A stretch of 18,426 nt of DNA, taken from positions 1 through 18,426 of the forward strand of contig USQD01000011.1 in assembly GCA_900556795.1 (NCBI GenBank), in the 5' to 3' direction. The notes under the pieces are model-generated. The model worked only from the letters and a program-made list of their open reading frames with translations. It was not told the origin of the DNA and made no database searches. The stretch comes from an uncultured Prevotella sp. (lineage in GTDB: Bacteria; Bacteroidota; Bacteroidia; Bacteroidales; Bacteroidaceae). Below are positions 6,462 to 15,423 of the stretch, in pieces; the stretch's first letter is position 1; every line of letters starts with the position of its first letter. The position numbers were made by a program, and so were the translations under genes.

Positions 6462-8636
6462 ATGAAAAATAGATTTTTATATATCGCTCTATACGCTGCA
6501 GGAATACTGGGTGCTACCTCATGCAGCGACTATTTGGAAACGAAATCATCTTCTACCGTGGATGCAGATTTCGTTTTCTCCAGCACAGCCACAGCCAAGG
6601 CAGCACTGGAAGGAGCCAAAGCTGCCATGCATGGTGCCTACAGTTCACACATCTTCGGTGATGGTCTCTACTATGCTGCCGATATTGCCGGTTCAGACAT
6701 CATGCGCCATCCGGAAGGATATGCCAAACAGCCTGGCCGCCATCCGGCAGAAGCATTCTATCGCAACGGAACCGAGACTGGTGCTTACGGACTCACCTCG
6801 TATATGAAAGAAGGAACAGATGGTTCATACGGCTACCTTTTCAGCGTGATTGGTAAATGTAATGCCATCACTACAGCCTTTGAACAGAAAGACAACTTCG
6901 AAGATATGATGAGCCAGTCGGAGCCTACTGAGTTGAGCCAGCTTTATGGTGAAGCCGTAGCTATCCGTGCTACCTGCTACAGAGAACTCATCAAATATTT
7001 TGGGGATGTGCAGTTCCAGTCTACATTCGGCGTGGCAGCAGGTGGATTGGTCAGCCGCGATTCCATCTATGACGTCTGCATTGAACAGCTCAAGAAAGTG
7101 GAACCTCACATGTATGTTCTAGGCACCTGTCCAACCTATGCCAACAATGCGAAGAACTATTACTCACGCACCTATGTAGATGGTCTCATTGGCCGCATGG
7201 CATTGGAAGCTGGTGGTTACCAGACCCGCCGAAACGACATCAAGCGAGTAGATGGCAAAGGCAATCCACTCACCTTCGAAGCCCTCGGCACTGATAACCA
7301 GAACGCCACTTATGGCCGCCGTTCAGACTGGAAGAATCTTTATGCCACAGCCAAGGAATACTTCAAGAAGGCCATCGACAACGCAGGTACTGCCGTATTC
7401 CACGAAACAGACCCTCGCTCAGAAGACAAGAATGGACGTGTCTACAACAATCCATACCAGTACTTCTTCCAGCAGTTGCACGATGCAGATGCCACCTATG
7501 CCGATGAAAGCATCTACGAGGAGCCTTTCACCCAAGGATCGTCAGGCAACGACCCACGTCCTTACTCTTTGGGGCGCCCTTCAAATGGTGGTTCCAAGGT
7601 AGCATACCCTTGCAAGAACTACGGACAGGGACGTATCAACCCAGCCTTCTATTATGGAGATTTCGATCCTAAGGACCTACGCCGAGACGTAGCATGCACC
7701 GTAACAGGAAGTACCGGAAAGGGCATCGAGGCTCTGATTCCATTCACACCAGGTTCCAAACAAAGTGCCGGTGGTATCAGCTGCAACAAGTTTGATGAGA
7801 ACCGCCAGGCTACAGTCTGGACTCAGGCACAGCGCCGTTCCGGTATCAATGCTCCTTATATGCGATTGTCAGAAATGTATCTTGGCTATGCAGAGGCTTG
7901 CGCAGCTACAGGCGACAACGCAGAAGCAAAGACCTATCTTACAAAGGTTCGCAACCGCGCCTTCCGCACAGCTGATGAGGCAAACGTAGAAGGATTCATC
8001 AACAAAGAAGGTTCCTTGCTCAAGGCTATCATTGACGAGCGCGGATTCGAGTTTGCCGGCGAAGGCGACCGCCGTTTCACCTTGATACGTACGGGTCTGT
8101 TACCAGAAAAGATAAAGGCTATCAAGGACCTTACCCGCAAGATGATTGACGGTTTGAAGACAAACGGTTCATACACCTTCGAGAATGGTAATACCATCTC
8201 TGCCTACATCTATACCAAGAGCGTAGATGCTGCAGGCATGAAAGATGCCAACGGCAATACAGTATACGGTTACCGATTGACTACCCAGTGCCCAGAAGGC
8301 AAAGAGAACGATCCTGTGCTTTATCCTTCATGGCGCGGTCAGAAAGACAATTGGGATGACCTGGGGCTCAACTATGGCACCAAGACACCAAAGACCAACC
8401 TTGCCATCAAAGGCTTGTTCGACAAGGTTTCTGACGAAGAAGCTGCAGAACTGACAAAGGATGGATATAAAAAGGTTAATTGGGGAAAGACGCTCGTAGA
8501 TAATGATGATGAGTACTACAAGTATCTCTTCTACGATTACGACTACGTATCAGCACCAATCTATCTGTGGCCATTCACTCCAAACATCATCGCAACAGGT
8601 GGATTCGTAAATGGATACGGATTCTCTAACAAGTAA
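6462..8636 (+). CDS. susD: SusD-type (RagB) surface glycan-binding lipoprotein
   Basis: 724 residues. The N-terminus is a lipoprotein signal with lipobox GATSC, so Cys21 would be lipidated, and the protein is expected to sit on the outer membrane over the SusC channel. The early CSDYLETKSS and the late NAPYMRLSEMYLGYAEACAATGD (a tetratricopeptide-like helix pair), YLTKVRNRAF, IIDERGFEFAGEGDRRFTLIRTG and the C-terminal PLY/LWPFTPN-like end are classic SusD family features. It begins 21 bases after susC with a purine-rich AAGGAAACAG ahead of the ATG. At 724 residues it is longer than many SusD proteins (roughly 500-600), which suggests extra loops for a large or branched ligand. Family membership is firm; binding of pectin or galactan oligosaccharides is inferred from the neighbours. 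Confidence 0.93.
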   Translation: MKNRFLYIALYAAGILGATSCSDYLETKSSSTVDADFVFSSTATAKAALEGAKAAMHGAYSSHIFGDGLYYAADIAGSDIMRHPEGYAKQPGRHPAEAFYRNGTETGAYGLTSYMKEGTDGSYGYLFSVIGKCNAITTAFEQKDNFEDMMSQSEPTELSQLYGEAVAIRATCYRELIKYFGDVQFQSTFGVAAGGLVSRDSIYDVCIEQLKKVEPHMYVLGTCPTYANNAKNYYSRTYVDGLIGRMALEAGGYQTRRNDIKRVDGKGNPLTFEALGTDNQNATYGRRSDWKNLYATAKEYFKKAIDNAGTAVFHETDPRSEDKNGRVYNNPYQYFFQQLHDADATYADESIYEEPFTQGSSGNDPRPYSLGRPSNGGSKVAYPCKNYGQGRINPAFYYGDFDPKDLRRDVACTVTGSTGKGIEALIPFTPGSKQSAGGISCNKFDENRQATVWTQAQRRSGINAPYMRLSEMYLGYAEACAATGDNAEAKTYLTKVRNRAFRTADEANVEGFINKEGSLLKAIIDERGFEFAGEGDRRFTLIRTGLLPEKIKAIKDLTRKMIDGLKTNGSYTFENGNTISAYIYTKSVDAAGMKDANGNTVYGYRLTTQCPEGKENDPVLYPSWRGQKDNWDDLGLNYGTKTPKTNLAIKGLFDKVSDEEAAELTKDGYKKVNWGKTLVDNDDEYYKYLFYDYDYVSAPIYLWPFTPNIIATGGFVNGYGFSNK

Positions 8637-8640
8637 ATAA

Positions 8641-8684
8641 CTGAGCCCACTTTAAAAAGTAAGATCTTTTTAAAGTGGGCTCAG
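8641..8684. terminator. Bidirectional hairpin terminator between convergent genes
   Basis: CTGAGCCCACTTTAAAAAG (8641-8659) and its perfect complement (8666-8684) form a 19-bp stem with a 6-base loop. The A5/T5 runs are inside the arms, so the hairpin can serve transcripts from both sides. It lies 4 bases after the susD stop and 13 bases after the stop of the convergent sensor gene. Confidence 0.85.
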
Positions 8685-8697
8685 TAACATATTATCT

Positions 8698-11553
8698 TTA
8701 CTTCTGTTTCATGTATTCCGTCGGTGTCATTCCGAAAGCCTTAGAGAAGCATTTCGAGAAATAACTACTATTAGAGAAGCCAACAGTATACATCACCTCA
8801 GATACACTAAACTTTCCGGCACTTAAGAGTTTGGCTGCCTTATGCATTCGTAAGTCTCTAATATATTCTACCGGTGTACTACCAGTTAAAGCCTTCACCT
8901 TACGATAAAGTTGCTTATTACCCATACTCATTACTTCCTGTAACATCGTAACATTAAAATCGGAATCTATCATATGTTCCTCTATTGCACGGTTGATTTC
9001 ATCTAATAAATGTCGATCAGCCTCACTCAATTCAGGTACAACAGCTTCAGACTGCTTCCCATTAACATCTTCGTCTGCAACAGATTGAGAAGGCTTTTCT
9101 ATTTGCCCTCCAACTGATGAAGAAGAATTGCCCAAAGGCAGTTTCACATCCAAAAAACGGCTCATTAATTCATTCACTTCATCAAATGACTGATGAGCCA
9201 CAGCCGCCTTCAATCCTTCTGTCAAACGGGCAAAGAAGTCCATACGCATCTGCACCTGATCAAGGATTTCAGCTTTCTGTTTTTGCTCCTCTTCTAATTT
9301 CTTATGCAAGAAATAGTAACTTACCACCCAGGAGATAAGAACTATCAAAGCCGTGATGTAGAACAGTTTTGCCCAGATTGTCAAATACCAAGGCGGCAAA
9401 ACCGAAATGTCCTGCGAATAAACTTCTGCACCTATTTTTCCTTCGCCATTTACAACACAAACACTGAGATGATAGTTTCCATAAGACAAACCGTTATAGA
9501 CAATATCAATATCTCCAGACTTCAAATAATTCCAATCATGATCACTACCCTCTAACTTGTAAGCATAAACAGCAGAAGGATGATCAGCAAATGGAAGGTC
9601 AGTAAGATGCAAAATAAAACTGTTTTCATCGCTCTTGAGCACCAGCTTCTCACTACGCTCATCCCATGGTTTTCCATTCACAACAATACCTGCCAAAATC
9701 AATTGATTGAGCTTCTTTGGAGAAAGAACCGCATCTGAACGAATCTCAACAAAGCCATCATTACCTCCCATCACTACTTCATGGGTAGACTTACTGTAAT
9801 AAATGGTAAATGGAGTAATAGAAGGGATAACAAAGCGCATGCTCTCTCCTTCATGGCTGATAACACAACACTCATTACCTGTCACTACCCATATTTTGCC
9901 ATCTACATCACACATGGTACTTACCTTGCACCCTATCTTCCACTCCTTTGAGCCAAAGTTGGAACCCTTAATTTCACCAGCAGCATAGTAACATTTCACC
10001 GAACTATTATCACCAACCCATATATTGCCTTTGCTGTCGGCCATCATATAGTTAACCACACCAGAATTAGTCACATGAACTACCTTCATATCATATGGAT
10101 TGATACAATCTAGGCGATTAAAAGTAGAAACCAAAATTCTTCCCTTTCCATCCATGACCATCTGTCCAACATGCAATCCGGAGAGAGCATTCTTACCCTG
10201 ATCAGAGAAATGATAGTCAGCTACCGTCTTACCGGCAAGTAAGGAAGCCTTATCCATCACAAAGACACCACCCTGATAAGATGCCATCCATAATCTACCC
10301 TTCTTATCTTGAAGAATATCATAAGCCCAGGCAGTAGAATACTTGCCCGTTCTGTCATAGACGATGAAATTACGCATCTGTCTTGAACTGTGATCATAAA
10401 GATTTATACCATGGTCTGTACAAATCCAAACATCTCCATCATTATCTTCATAAATTTTACGCACACGGTTGTGAGTTAGTGGATAAGCCTGATTATTCTG
10501 CTTATACCAAGCCACATTCTGATAAATAGCATCACCCGTAGAAGATTTTGACTGAGAATAATGAATCAAGCCGTTGGTTCCACCCATCCACCATTCACCG
10601 TTTCGGGTCTGAAGCATGGCATGAAGGCAGTTACCTTCACCCGAAAAAGTTACTCTGTCGAGCGACACATAATTATAATAAGTATGAGTAGTGAGACGAG
10701 ATAGTCCATTATCGGTTCCAATCCATACATTCTGCCATTTATCCACGAAACAAGTCCATACAATGTTATTAGGAATGGTTGCTTCATTGCGCGAATCGTG
10801 CGAATAATGGGCGATGGCATTATTCATTGCCATCACATAGAGTCCGTTATCAGTTCCAATGTAAAGATTACCATTGGACTCTTCTGCCAGACATTTCACC
10901 GAGTTACCATCCAAAGCCGCAATTTTAGAGAATGTCTGAAGATTGAGATCTGCACAATAGAGCGCACCTTCAGAACCAATCCAGTAGCAATGGCGCTTGG
11001 CATCATAAGCCAAGGCATTAACCAATGGCTGAGCACCAGCAGTAAGAGGCAATAATCGATTGTTCAAGTACAATCCATTAATTTTACCCTGCAATAATCC
11101 TTTTGAGGTATGCAGCAAGGCGTAGACATCACCTCCATAGTTGGCATTCCTGGTTTGCAAGTCTAGCACACGGAGCTCCTTCATTGCTTTTCGCTTCACC
11201 TCATTCTGAAAGTCAGCGACAGCTGGAGTCTGCAAATAAGCATTGGTATGAGTATCAAATTTCAAAATACCATTACCTGTAGCCAAATACAATAGATTAT
11301 TATCAAAAGCGAGAGCATTGACACGAGTATTGCTATAGGAATGATCCTGATAGTGGCGATAGCCATGATAACCATCATAACTATAAAGTCCGTTATCAGT
11401 ACCAACCCACATCATCCCCTGTGCATCCTGGGTGATGGAGCACACGGTCTGCGCACCTTCTAACGACACATTTATGAATCGTTGCGCTGCAACCGGAAGG
11501 ACCAGTAACGACAACAAACATACGACATATACTCTATGAATAAACTGCTTCAT
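8698..11553 (-). CDS. Transmembrane propeller/Y_Y_Y sensor fused directly to AraC DNA-binding domain (no kinase)
   Basis: 951 residues from the ATG at 11553. A signal peptide ending in VAAQ leads into a periplasmic beta-propeller with at least six Reg_prop-type repeats (MMWVGTDNGLYSYDG, NVWIGTDNGLSRL, DVWICTDHGINLYD and others). A Y_Y_Y domain follows (WNYLKSGDIDIVYNGLSYGNYHL) with the PPWYLTIWAK junction, then one membrane segment (about 724-749). This is the sensor layout of Bacteroidota hybrid two-component systems (HTCS). After the membrane only about 100 residues of linker remain before an AraC domain (about 849-951, KLLSAGKFSVSEVMYTVGFSNSSYFSKCF). There is no HATPase domain and no receiver. 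The linker keeps a kinase-like helix with FF-x-x-L, but the phospho-acceptor position is Glu779. The protein should be the local activator, sensing a pectin or galactan fragment by direct conformational signalling. A TTG at 11592 is in frame but sits inside the promoter, so the ATG is preferred. Confidence 0.9.
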   Translation of the reverse strand: MKQFIHRVYVVCLLSLLVLPVAAQRFINVSLEGAQTVCSITQDAQGMMWVGTDNGLYSYDGYHGYRHYQDHSYSNTRVNALAFDNNLLYLATGNGILKFDTHTNAYLQTPAVADFQNEVKRKAMKELRVLDLQTRNANYGGDVYALLHTSKGLLQGKINGLYLNNRLLPLTAGAQPLVNALAYDAKRHCYWIGSEGALYCADLNLQTFSKIAALDGNSVKCLAEESNGNLYIGTDNGLYVMAMNNAIAHYSHDSRNEATIPNNIVWTCFVDKWQNVWIGTDNGLSRLTTHTYYNYVSLDRVTFSGEGNCLHAMLQTRNGEWWMGGTNGLIHYSQSKSSTGDAIYQNVAWYKQNNQAYPLTHNRVRKIYEDNDGDVWICTDHGINLYDHSSRQMRNFIVYDRTGKYSTAWAYDILQDKKGRLWMASYQGGVFVMDKASLLAGKTVADYHFSDQGKNALSGLHVGQMVMDGKGRILVSTFNRLDCINPYDMKVVHVTNSGVVNYMMADSKGNIWVGDNSSVKCYYAAGEIKGSNFGSKEWKIGCKVSTMCDVDGKIWVVTGNECCVISHEGESMRFVIPSITPFTIYYSKSTHEVVMGGNDGFVEIRSDAVLSPKKLNQLILAGIVVNGKPWDERSEKLVLKSDENSFILHLTDLPFADHPSAVYAYKLEGSDHDWNYLKSGDIDIVYNGLSYGNYHLSVCVVNGEGKIGAEVYSQDISVLPPWYLTIWAKLFYITALIVLISWVVSYYFLHKKLEEEQKQKAEILDQVQMRMDFFARLTEGLKAAVAHQSFDEVNELMSRFLDVKLPLGNSSSSVGGQIEKPSQSVADEDVNGKQSEAVVPELSEADRHLLDEINRAIEEHMIDSDFNVTMLQEVMSMGNKQLYRKVKALTGSTPVEYIRDLRMHKAAKLLSAGKFSVSEVMYTVGFSNSSYFSKCFSKAFGMTPTEYMKQK

Positions 11554-11589
11554 CTTGAAGTTATTTGTTAAATTAGTTATTATTGGCTG

Positions 11590-11621
11590 CAAAATTAATC
11601 AATTATTGTCACTTAACCAAA
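11590..11621 (-). promoter_or_regulatory. Promoter of the sensor/AraC regulator gene
   Basis: On the minus strand TTTG (11621-11618) is followed after 20 bp by TAATTTTG (11597-11590). Both boxes match the Bacteroidota consensus (TTTG, 19-21 bp, TAnnTTTG) fully. The start codon at 11553 is 36 bp downstream, giving a leader of about 30 bases. The regulator is therefore transcribed on its own and probably constitutively. Confidence 0.8.
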
Positions 11622-11634
11622 TAAAAAGAAAGAA

Positions 11635-11676
11635 AAATCCCTGGGAATAAAGAGCGCTCTTTATTCCCAGGGATTT
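11635..11676 (-). terminator. Intrinsic terminator after the GH2 gene
   Basis: A perfect 42-bp palindrome (arms 11635-11655 and 11656-11676, centre AGAGCGCTCT) forms a strong hairpin. On the minus strand it is followed by a T-rich tract (TTTTTCTTTCTTTTT, partly overlapping the arm). It lies 41 bases past the GH2 stop and just before the regulator promoter, insulating the two units. Confidence 0.88.
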
Positions 11677-11717
11677 GACAAGAAAAGGAATCCTTCGAAA
11701 ACAAAGGACATATTATT

Positions 11718-14177
11718 CTAGATTGCCTGCAACTGAATGATCTTTTCGATATTTCTCTTGACATCCTTCACCTTCAGGGTGATATTACCCTTCTGTTTGC
11801 TACTCTGCACGACAACTACAAGTTTACCAGAGAAGAGTTTCATCTGCGGCTGGGTGAATGGTTCGAGCGATGTGGCATCGCCATTGCATGCTGCCTTGAA
11901 GGTTCCGGCGCCTGTTACCTCGAAGGTAAGCTGATCATCAGCGAGCGGACACTCATTACCATCCTTATCCAGAAGGCTCACGGTAACAAAAGCGAGGTCG
12001 TTGCCATCGGCATTCAGCAGCACGTTGTGCTCATCGGTGCAGCCTTCTACCATGCAGGCGATAGGCTCATGGTCTGGAGTCTCCACGCTGAACTTCATCT
12101 GCGCAGGTTCTCCGGCTGTACGCTTCACGTCCTCGCCTACCTTGTCGCCATACTGATTGTAGGTAACCACGCGAATCTCACCTGGTTCATACTTCACATT
12201 GTTCCAGCGGAGGCGATAGCGGTCGAGGCGGCTTGACTTGTCCTTGCGAACTCTGCCCTGGCTCTTGCCGTTTACGAAAAGCTCGCCTTCCACACCATCG
12301 GTATAGCAATATACAGGGGTAACCTGTCCTTCCCTGCCCTTCCAGTTCCAGTGAGGAAGAAGATGGGTGGTATGCTGATGCTCGTTCCAGCGGGCACGAT
12401 ACATATAATACCGATCCTTTGGAAGTCCGGCAAGGTCACAGATACCGAAGTAGCTGCTGTGGCTTGGCCAGTAGGTATCGTATGGAGTCGGCTCGCCCAG
12501 ATAATCGTAACCCGTCCACACGAACTCTCCGATTACCCAACTGTAGTCATCCTGCATCTTCCAGTCATCATCCGGAAGATTACTCCAGGAGCAATACTCC
12601 GTGTCATAGCTGGAGCACTGGCCGTCGGCGTATGGATTGTTGTTGCTGGCACGCACCTGAACCGGGAACTTATACACGCCACGAGAGCTGACGGTAGATG
12701 CTGTCTCTGAACCCAGGAGGAATCCCTGAGGCAACTGCTCGATATTCTTATAATATTTATGTACGCGATAGTTGAAGCCCGGAACGTCCATCACCTGGGC
12801 AAATCCACTCTTCAGGGCAGCCTCAGCTTTGTCCATACCCTGGGTTACAGGGCGGGATGGATCGTACTGATGACAGATATCCTGCAGATGCTTGGCTATC
12901 TCCATACCCTCCTTGCTCCACTGCTCAGGAATCTCGTTGCCGATACTCCACATGATGATGCTAGGATGGTTGCGGTGATGCTTCACCAGATTGGTCATAT
13001 CCCTGTCGCTCCACTCCTTGAAGAACTTGGCGTAACCATTCTTGCACTTAGGATAAATCCACATATCGAAGCTCTCAGCCATTACCATCATACCGAGAGA
13101 ATCGCAGATTTCCATCTGCATGGTAGAAGGCATGTTGTGGGCTGTACGGATGGCGTCGCAACCCATCTCCTTCATCGTCTTGATCTGGCGGATGAGAGCA
13201 GCCTTGTTCTCTGCAGCTCCCAACGGACCGAGGTCGTGGTGCAGGCAGACACCCTTGATCTTGCGGGTAATGCCATTGAGCTGGAAACCATTATTCTTGG
13301 ATACCGAGATGGTACGGATACCGGTCTTCAGCGTCTGGACATCAGCCACCTTCTTTCCTTCATATCGGGTTAACTTCACCTGATAGAGGTAAGGAGATTC
13401 CGGAGACCAGAGCTGAGGATTCGCTACCTTCAGAGTAGTCTTGATGGCTGGGGTTGCACCAGAGATTGTCTGCTCGGCAACCTTTGTACCAGCCTCATCG
13501 AGCAAGGCGATGACAGTCTTGCCCGACTTACCGATTTTTCCTTCCAGCAGGGCGTTCACTTCCACTTCGGCTTCCTGCTTATCAGCTTTCAGGGTACGCA
13601 CGAAGGTATCCCAGGTAGAGAAGTTCTCGTTGCCGTAAAGTTCCACGGAAACCGGACGGTAAAGACCACCGCCAGGATACCATCGGCTGCTTTCCTCTAC
13701 ATTGTTGAGATGAACCTCTACGAGATTCTTCTTGCCACCAAACTGCACGTAAGGAGTAATGTCGATGCGGAAGGCATTGTAGCCGTAAGCCCATCTGCCA
13801 GCCTCCTTGCCATTCACCTTAACGACTGGCTGACTCATCGCACCATCAAAAACGAGGACGGCACGCTTGTAGCCCTTCGGCAACTGAAGATTCATCTTAT
13901 ACATACCCTCTCCAATCCAAGGGAGAGCTCCAGAGCGTCCCGACTTCTCGGTCTTCTCCTTTTCGCCATTCTGCTCGATAGCCACCATCTGCAGATCCCA
14001 TTTCTTATCGAAAGGACCCGAGATAGCCCAGTCGTGAGGCACGGCTACCTGCGACCACGATTTGCCATCGCGGGAGAAATCCCACGATGGCAAATTAATG
14101 ACTTTTCTGCTCTGTGCCTGGCACATGGTAGAGAACGCCAGGGCGAGAGACACGAAAGTAATGCTTCTCTTGATCAT
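11718..14177 (-). CDS. Secreted GH2 beta-galactosidase with DUF4982 domain
   Basis: 819 residues from the ATG at 14177 (signal peptide MIKRSITFVSLALAFSTMCQAQ region; AGAAGAAAAAGAT just upstream). An in-frame ATG at 14210 would add 11 residues and hide the signal peptide. Domains in order: GH2 sugar-binding jelly roll (about 40-185, VAVPHDWAISGPFD and WYPGGGLYRPV), immunoglobulin-like domain (about 185-290), TIM barrel (about 296-600), DUF4982 (about 612-685) and a C-terminal Ig-like domain. In the barrel are RTAHN (344-348), SIGNE with Glu415 as likely acid/base, GSETAS with Glu491 as likely nucleophile, and EFVWTGYDYLGEPTPY after it. It likely releases galactose from galactan oligosaccharides made by the GH53 enzyme encoded directly upstream. 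GH2 also holds other activities, so galactose specificity rests on the family subgroup and this neighbour. Confidence 0.88.
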   Translation of the reverse strand: MIKRSITFVSLALAFSTMCQAQSRKVINLPSWDFSRDGKSWSQVAVPHDWAISGPFDKKWDLQMVAIEQNGEKEKTEKSGRSGALPWIGEGMYKMNLQLPKGYKRAVLVFDGAMSQPVVKVNGKEAGRWAYGYNAFRIDITPYVQFGGKKNLVEVHLNNVEESSRWYPGGGLYRPVSVELYGNENFSTWDTFVRTLKADKQEAEVEVNALLEGKIGKSGKTVIALLDEAGTKVAEQTISGATPAIKTTLKVANPQLWSPESPYLYQVKLTRYEGKKVADVQTLKTGIRTISVSKNNGFQLNGITRKIKGVCLHHDLGPLGAAENKAALIRQIKTMKEMGCDAIRTAHNMPSTMQMEICDSLGMMVMAESFDMWIYPKCKNGYAKFFKEWSDRDMTNLVKHHRNHPSIIMWSIGNEIPEQWSKEGMEIAKHLQDICHQYDPSRPVTQGMDKAEAALKSGFAQVMDVPGFNYRVHKYYKNIEQLPQGFLLGSETASTVSSRGVYKFPVQVRASNNNPYADGQCSSYDTEYCSWSNLPDDDWKMQDDYSWVIGEFVWTGYDYLGEPTPYDTYWPSHSSYFGICDLAGLPKDRYYMYRARWNEHQHTTHLLPHWNWKGREGQVTPVYCYTDGVEGELFVNGKSQGRVRKDKSSRLDRYRLRWNNVKYEPGEIRVVTYNQYGDKVGEDVKRTAGEPAQMKFSVETPDHEPIACMVEGCTDEHNVLLNADGNDLAFVTVSLLDKDGNECPLADDQLTFEVTGAGTFKAACNGDATSLEPFTQPQMKLFSGKLVVVVQSSKQKGNITLKVKDVKRNIEKIIQLQAI

Positions 14178-14265
14178 ATCTTTTTCTTCTAAGTTAGTAC
14201 AATATTCCATTTTAAAATTCGCTTCTATCGCTCCCAGAGGAAGCTAAGAAAGCTAACTTACCCGA

Positions 14266-15342
14266 TTACTTGAAAGCATCGAGTGCTGCGGTTGGCTTGC
14301 CGCTGTTATCGAAGGCGCCCTTGTCGTAGCCGTTCCAGCCGCTGTTGCACTCAGGCTCCCAGTAGAACACGCCCTCGCAGGTAGAGATTGCCTTGCAGCC
14401 ATCCACCATCTTCTTGAGAAATGGAGCGGCATTTTTTGAATTCCACACCATACCAATCTCTGAGATGATGACATCGCAGTTGTATTTGCCGGAAAGTGTC
14501 TTGATGTTGCTGAGACAGTCATCAGAAACCTGCTCCCAGGTCTTGTCAGTAATCCAATCTGGATAGAGCGACATACCGATGACATCCCACTTGGCACCAT
14601 TCTGCTTCAAGCCATCAAACATCCAGGTATATTGGCTCAGATTGTTTCCCTTGTCGAGATGCACGATCACCTTAGCCTCCGGATAAATCGCCTTGACGGC
14701 ATCATAACCGGCATTGATATAAGCGGCAAAATTAGCCATGTTCTTAGAGGCACGGCCTGTTACCTTCAGGGCAGCATCGCCAGCCTCATCATTCCAGAGC
14801 ATTCCGTCGGTGGTCTCGTTACCTACTTGTACCCACTCTACGTTGACGCCTCTTGCCTTCAAGGCATTCAATACATCCTTGGTATGATCGGCAACCGCCT
14901 GCTTCATCTGCTCGAAGTCATAGTTTTTCCAGGCAGCAGGAACACCCTGTTTGGATGGGTCTGCCCAGGTATCAGAGTAGTGGAAGTCAATCATCAGACG
15001 CATACCGAGCTGCTGAGCTCTCCATGCCTTTGCCACCACATCATTCTTTCCGTTCCATCCATCCTCTGGGTTTACCCATACACGAAGGCGGATGGAGTTC
15101 ATGCCGAGGTCGCGGAGAAGCGCCATGCACTCAGTAGCCTTACCGTTAGCATTATAGAACTTCTTTCCGTTCTGCTCCATCTCTGTAATCCAACTTACAT
15201 CGGCTCCCTTGGCAAAGCCACTCATATCGTATGTCTTCTCCTTTTCGGGAGTGGTATTATCATCATTGCTGCAACTCGTGCCCGTGATAGAAAACAAGAG
15301 TGCTGAAGCCAGCAATATGGCTTTTCCTAAAATATTCTTCAT
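14266..15342 (-). CDS. GH53 endo-beta-1,4-galactanase, lipoprotein
   Basis: 358 residues. The lipoprotein signal (ITGTSC, Cys24) predicts membrane anchoring, and an acidic spacer follows. The rest is one GH53 TIM barrel: FAKGADVSWITEME (43-56), SIRLRVWVNPEDGW (83-96), MIDFHYSDTWADPSKQ (117-132), VQVGNE with Glu176 as acid/base, and VIISEIGM with Glu295 as nucleophile, then a C-terminal FYWEPE/GWNGYDKGAFDNSGKP typical of the family. It would cut the beta-1,4-galactan side chains of rhamnogalacturonan I at or near the cell surface and feed oligosaccharides to SusD/SusC and the GH2 enzyme. The GH2 start lies 88 bases downstream without a terminator between them, so the two are probably co-transcribed. 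A -7 box at 15406-15413 precedes the gene. Confidence 0.94.
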   Translation of the reverse strand: MKNILGKAILLASALLFSITGTSCSNDDNTTPEKEKTYDMSGFAKGADVSWITEMEQNGKKFYNANGKATECMALLRDLGMNSIRLRVWVNPEDGWNGKNDVVAKAWRAQQLGMRLMIDFHYSDTWADPSKQGVPAAWKNYDFEQMKQAVADHTKDVLNALKARGVNVEWVQVGNETTDGMLWNDEAGDAALKVTGRASKNMANFAAYINAGYDAVKAIYPEAKVIVHLDKGNNLSQYTWMFDGLKQNGAKWDVIGMSLYPDWITDKTWEQVSDDCLSNIKTLSGKYNCDVIISEIGMVWNSKNAAPFLKKMVDGCKAISTCEGVFYWEPECNSGWNGYDKGAFDNSGKPTAALDAFK

Positions 15343-15358
15343 TGTTCTTTGGGTTTAT

Positions 15359-15416
15359 AGCTATCTTTACTTTATCCTAAAAACGCTTTTACGTATCAGA
15401 TATTGCAAAGATAGCT
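15359..15416. repeat. 10-bp inverted repeat in the GH53 leader
   Basis: AGCTATCTTT at 15359-15368 is repeated in inverted orientation, AAAGATAGCT, at 15407-15416, with 38 bases between. The upstream arm (on the minus strand) contains the -7 box and the downstream arm ends about 17 bases before the start codon. It could be an operator pair. Only part of the first arm would be transcribed, so a leader hairpin is less likely. Confidence 0.55.
15406..15413 (-). promoter_or_regulatory. Candidate -7 box of the GH53-GH2 operon
   Basis: The minus strand reads TATCTTTG, a full match to TAnnTTTG, about 64 bases upstream of the GH53 start. No clear TTTG lies 19-21 bp further upstream, and the sequence there is the end of the gene remnant. 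As with the susC operon promoter, a poor -33 is compatible with dependence on an activator. Confidence 0.5.
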
Positions 15417-15423
15417 GAATTAT

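Noticed and set aside
11554..11592. Extended start (TTG at 11592) for the sensor gene
   Set aside because: The TTG lies inside the -7 box of a very good promoter, so it would not be transcribed, and the ATG at 11553 gives a proper signal peptide.
12759..13373. A 204-residue plus-strand open frame within the GH2 region, and similar ones at 12351-12710 and 13710-14192
   Set aside because: These are antisense shadows of the GH2 gene, which has catalytic motifs throughout; the plus-strand products have no recognisable features.
14632..15306. A 224-residue plus-strand open frame
   Set aside because: It lies wholly opposite the GH53 coding sequence, which carries both catalytic glutamates; it has no plausible start region or family motifs.
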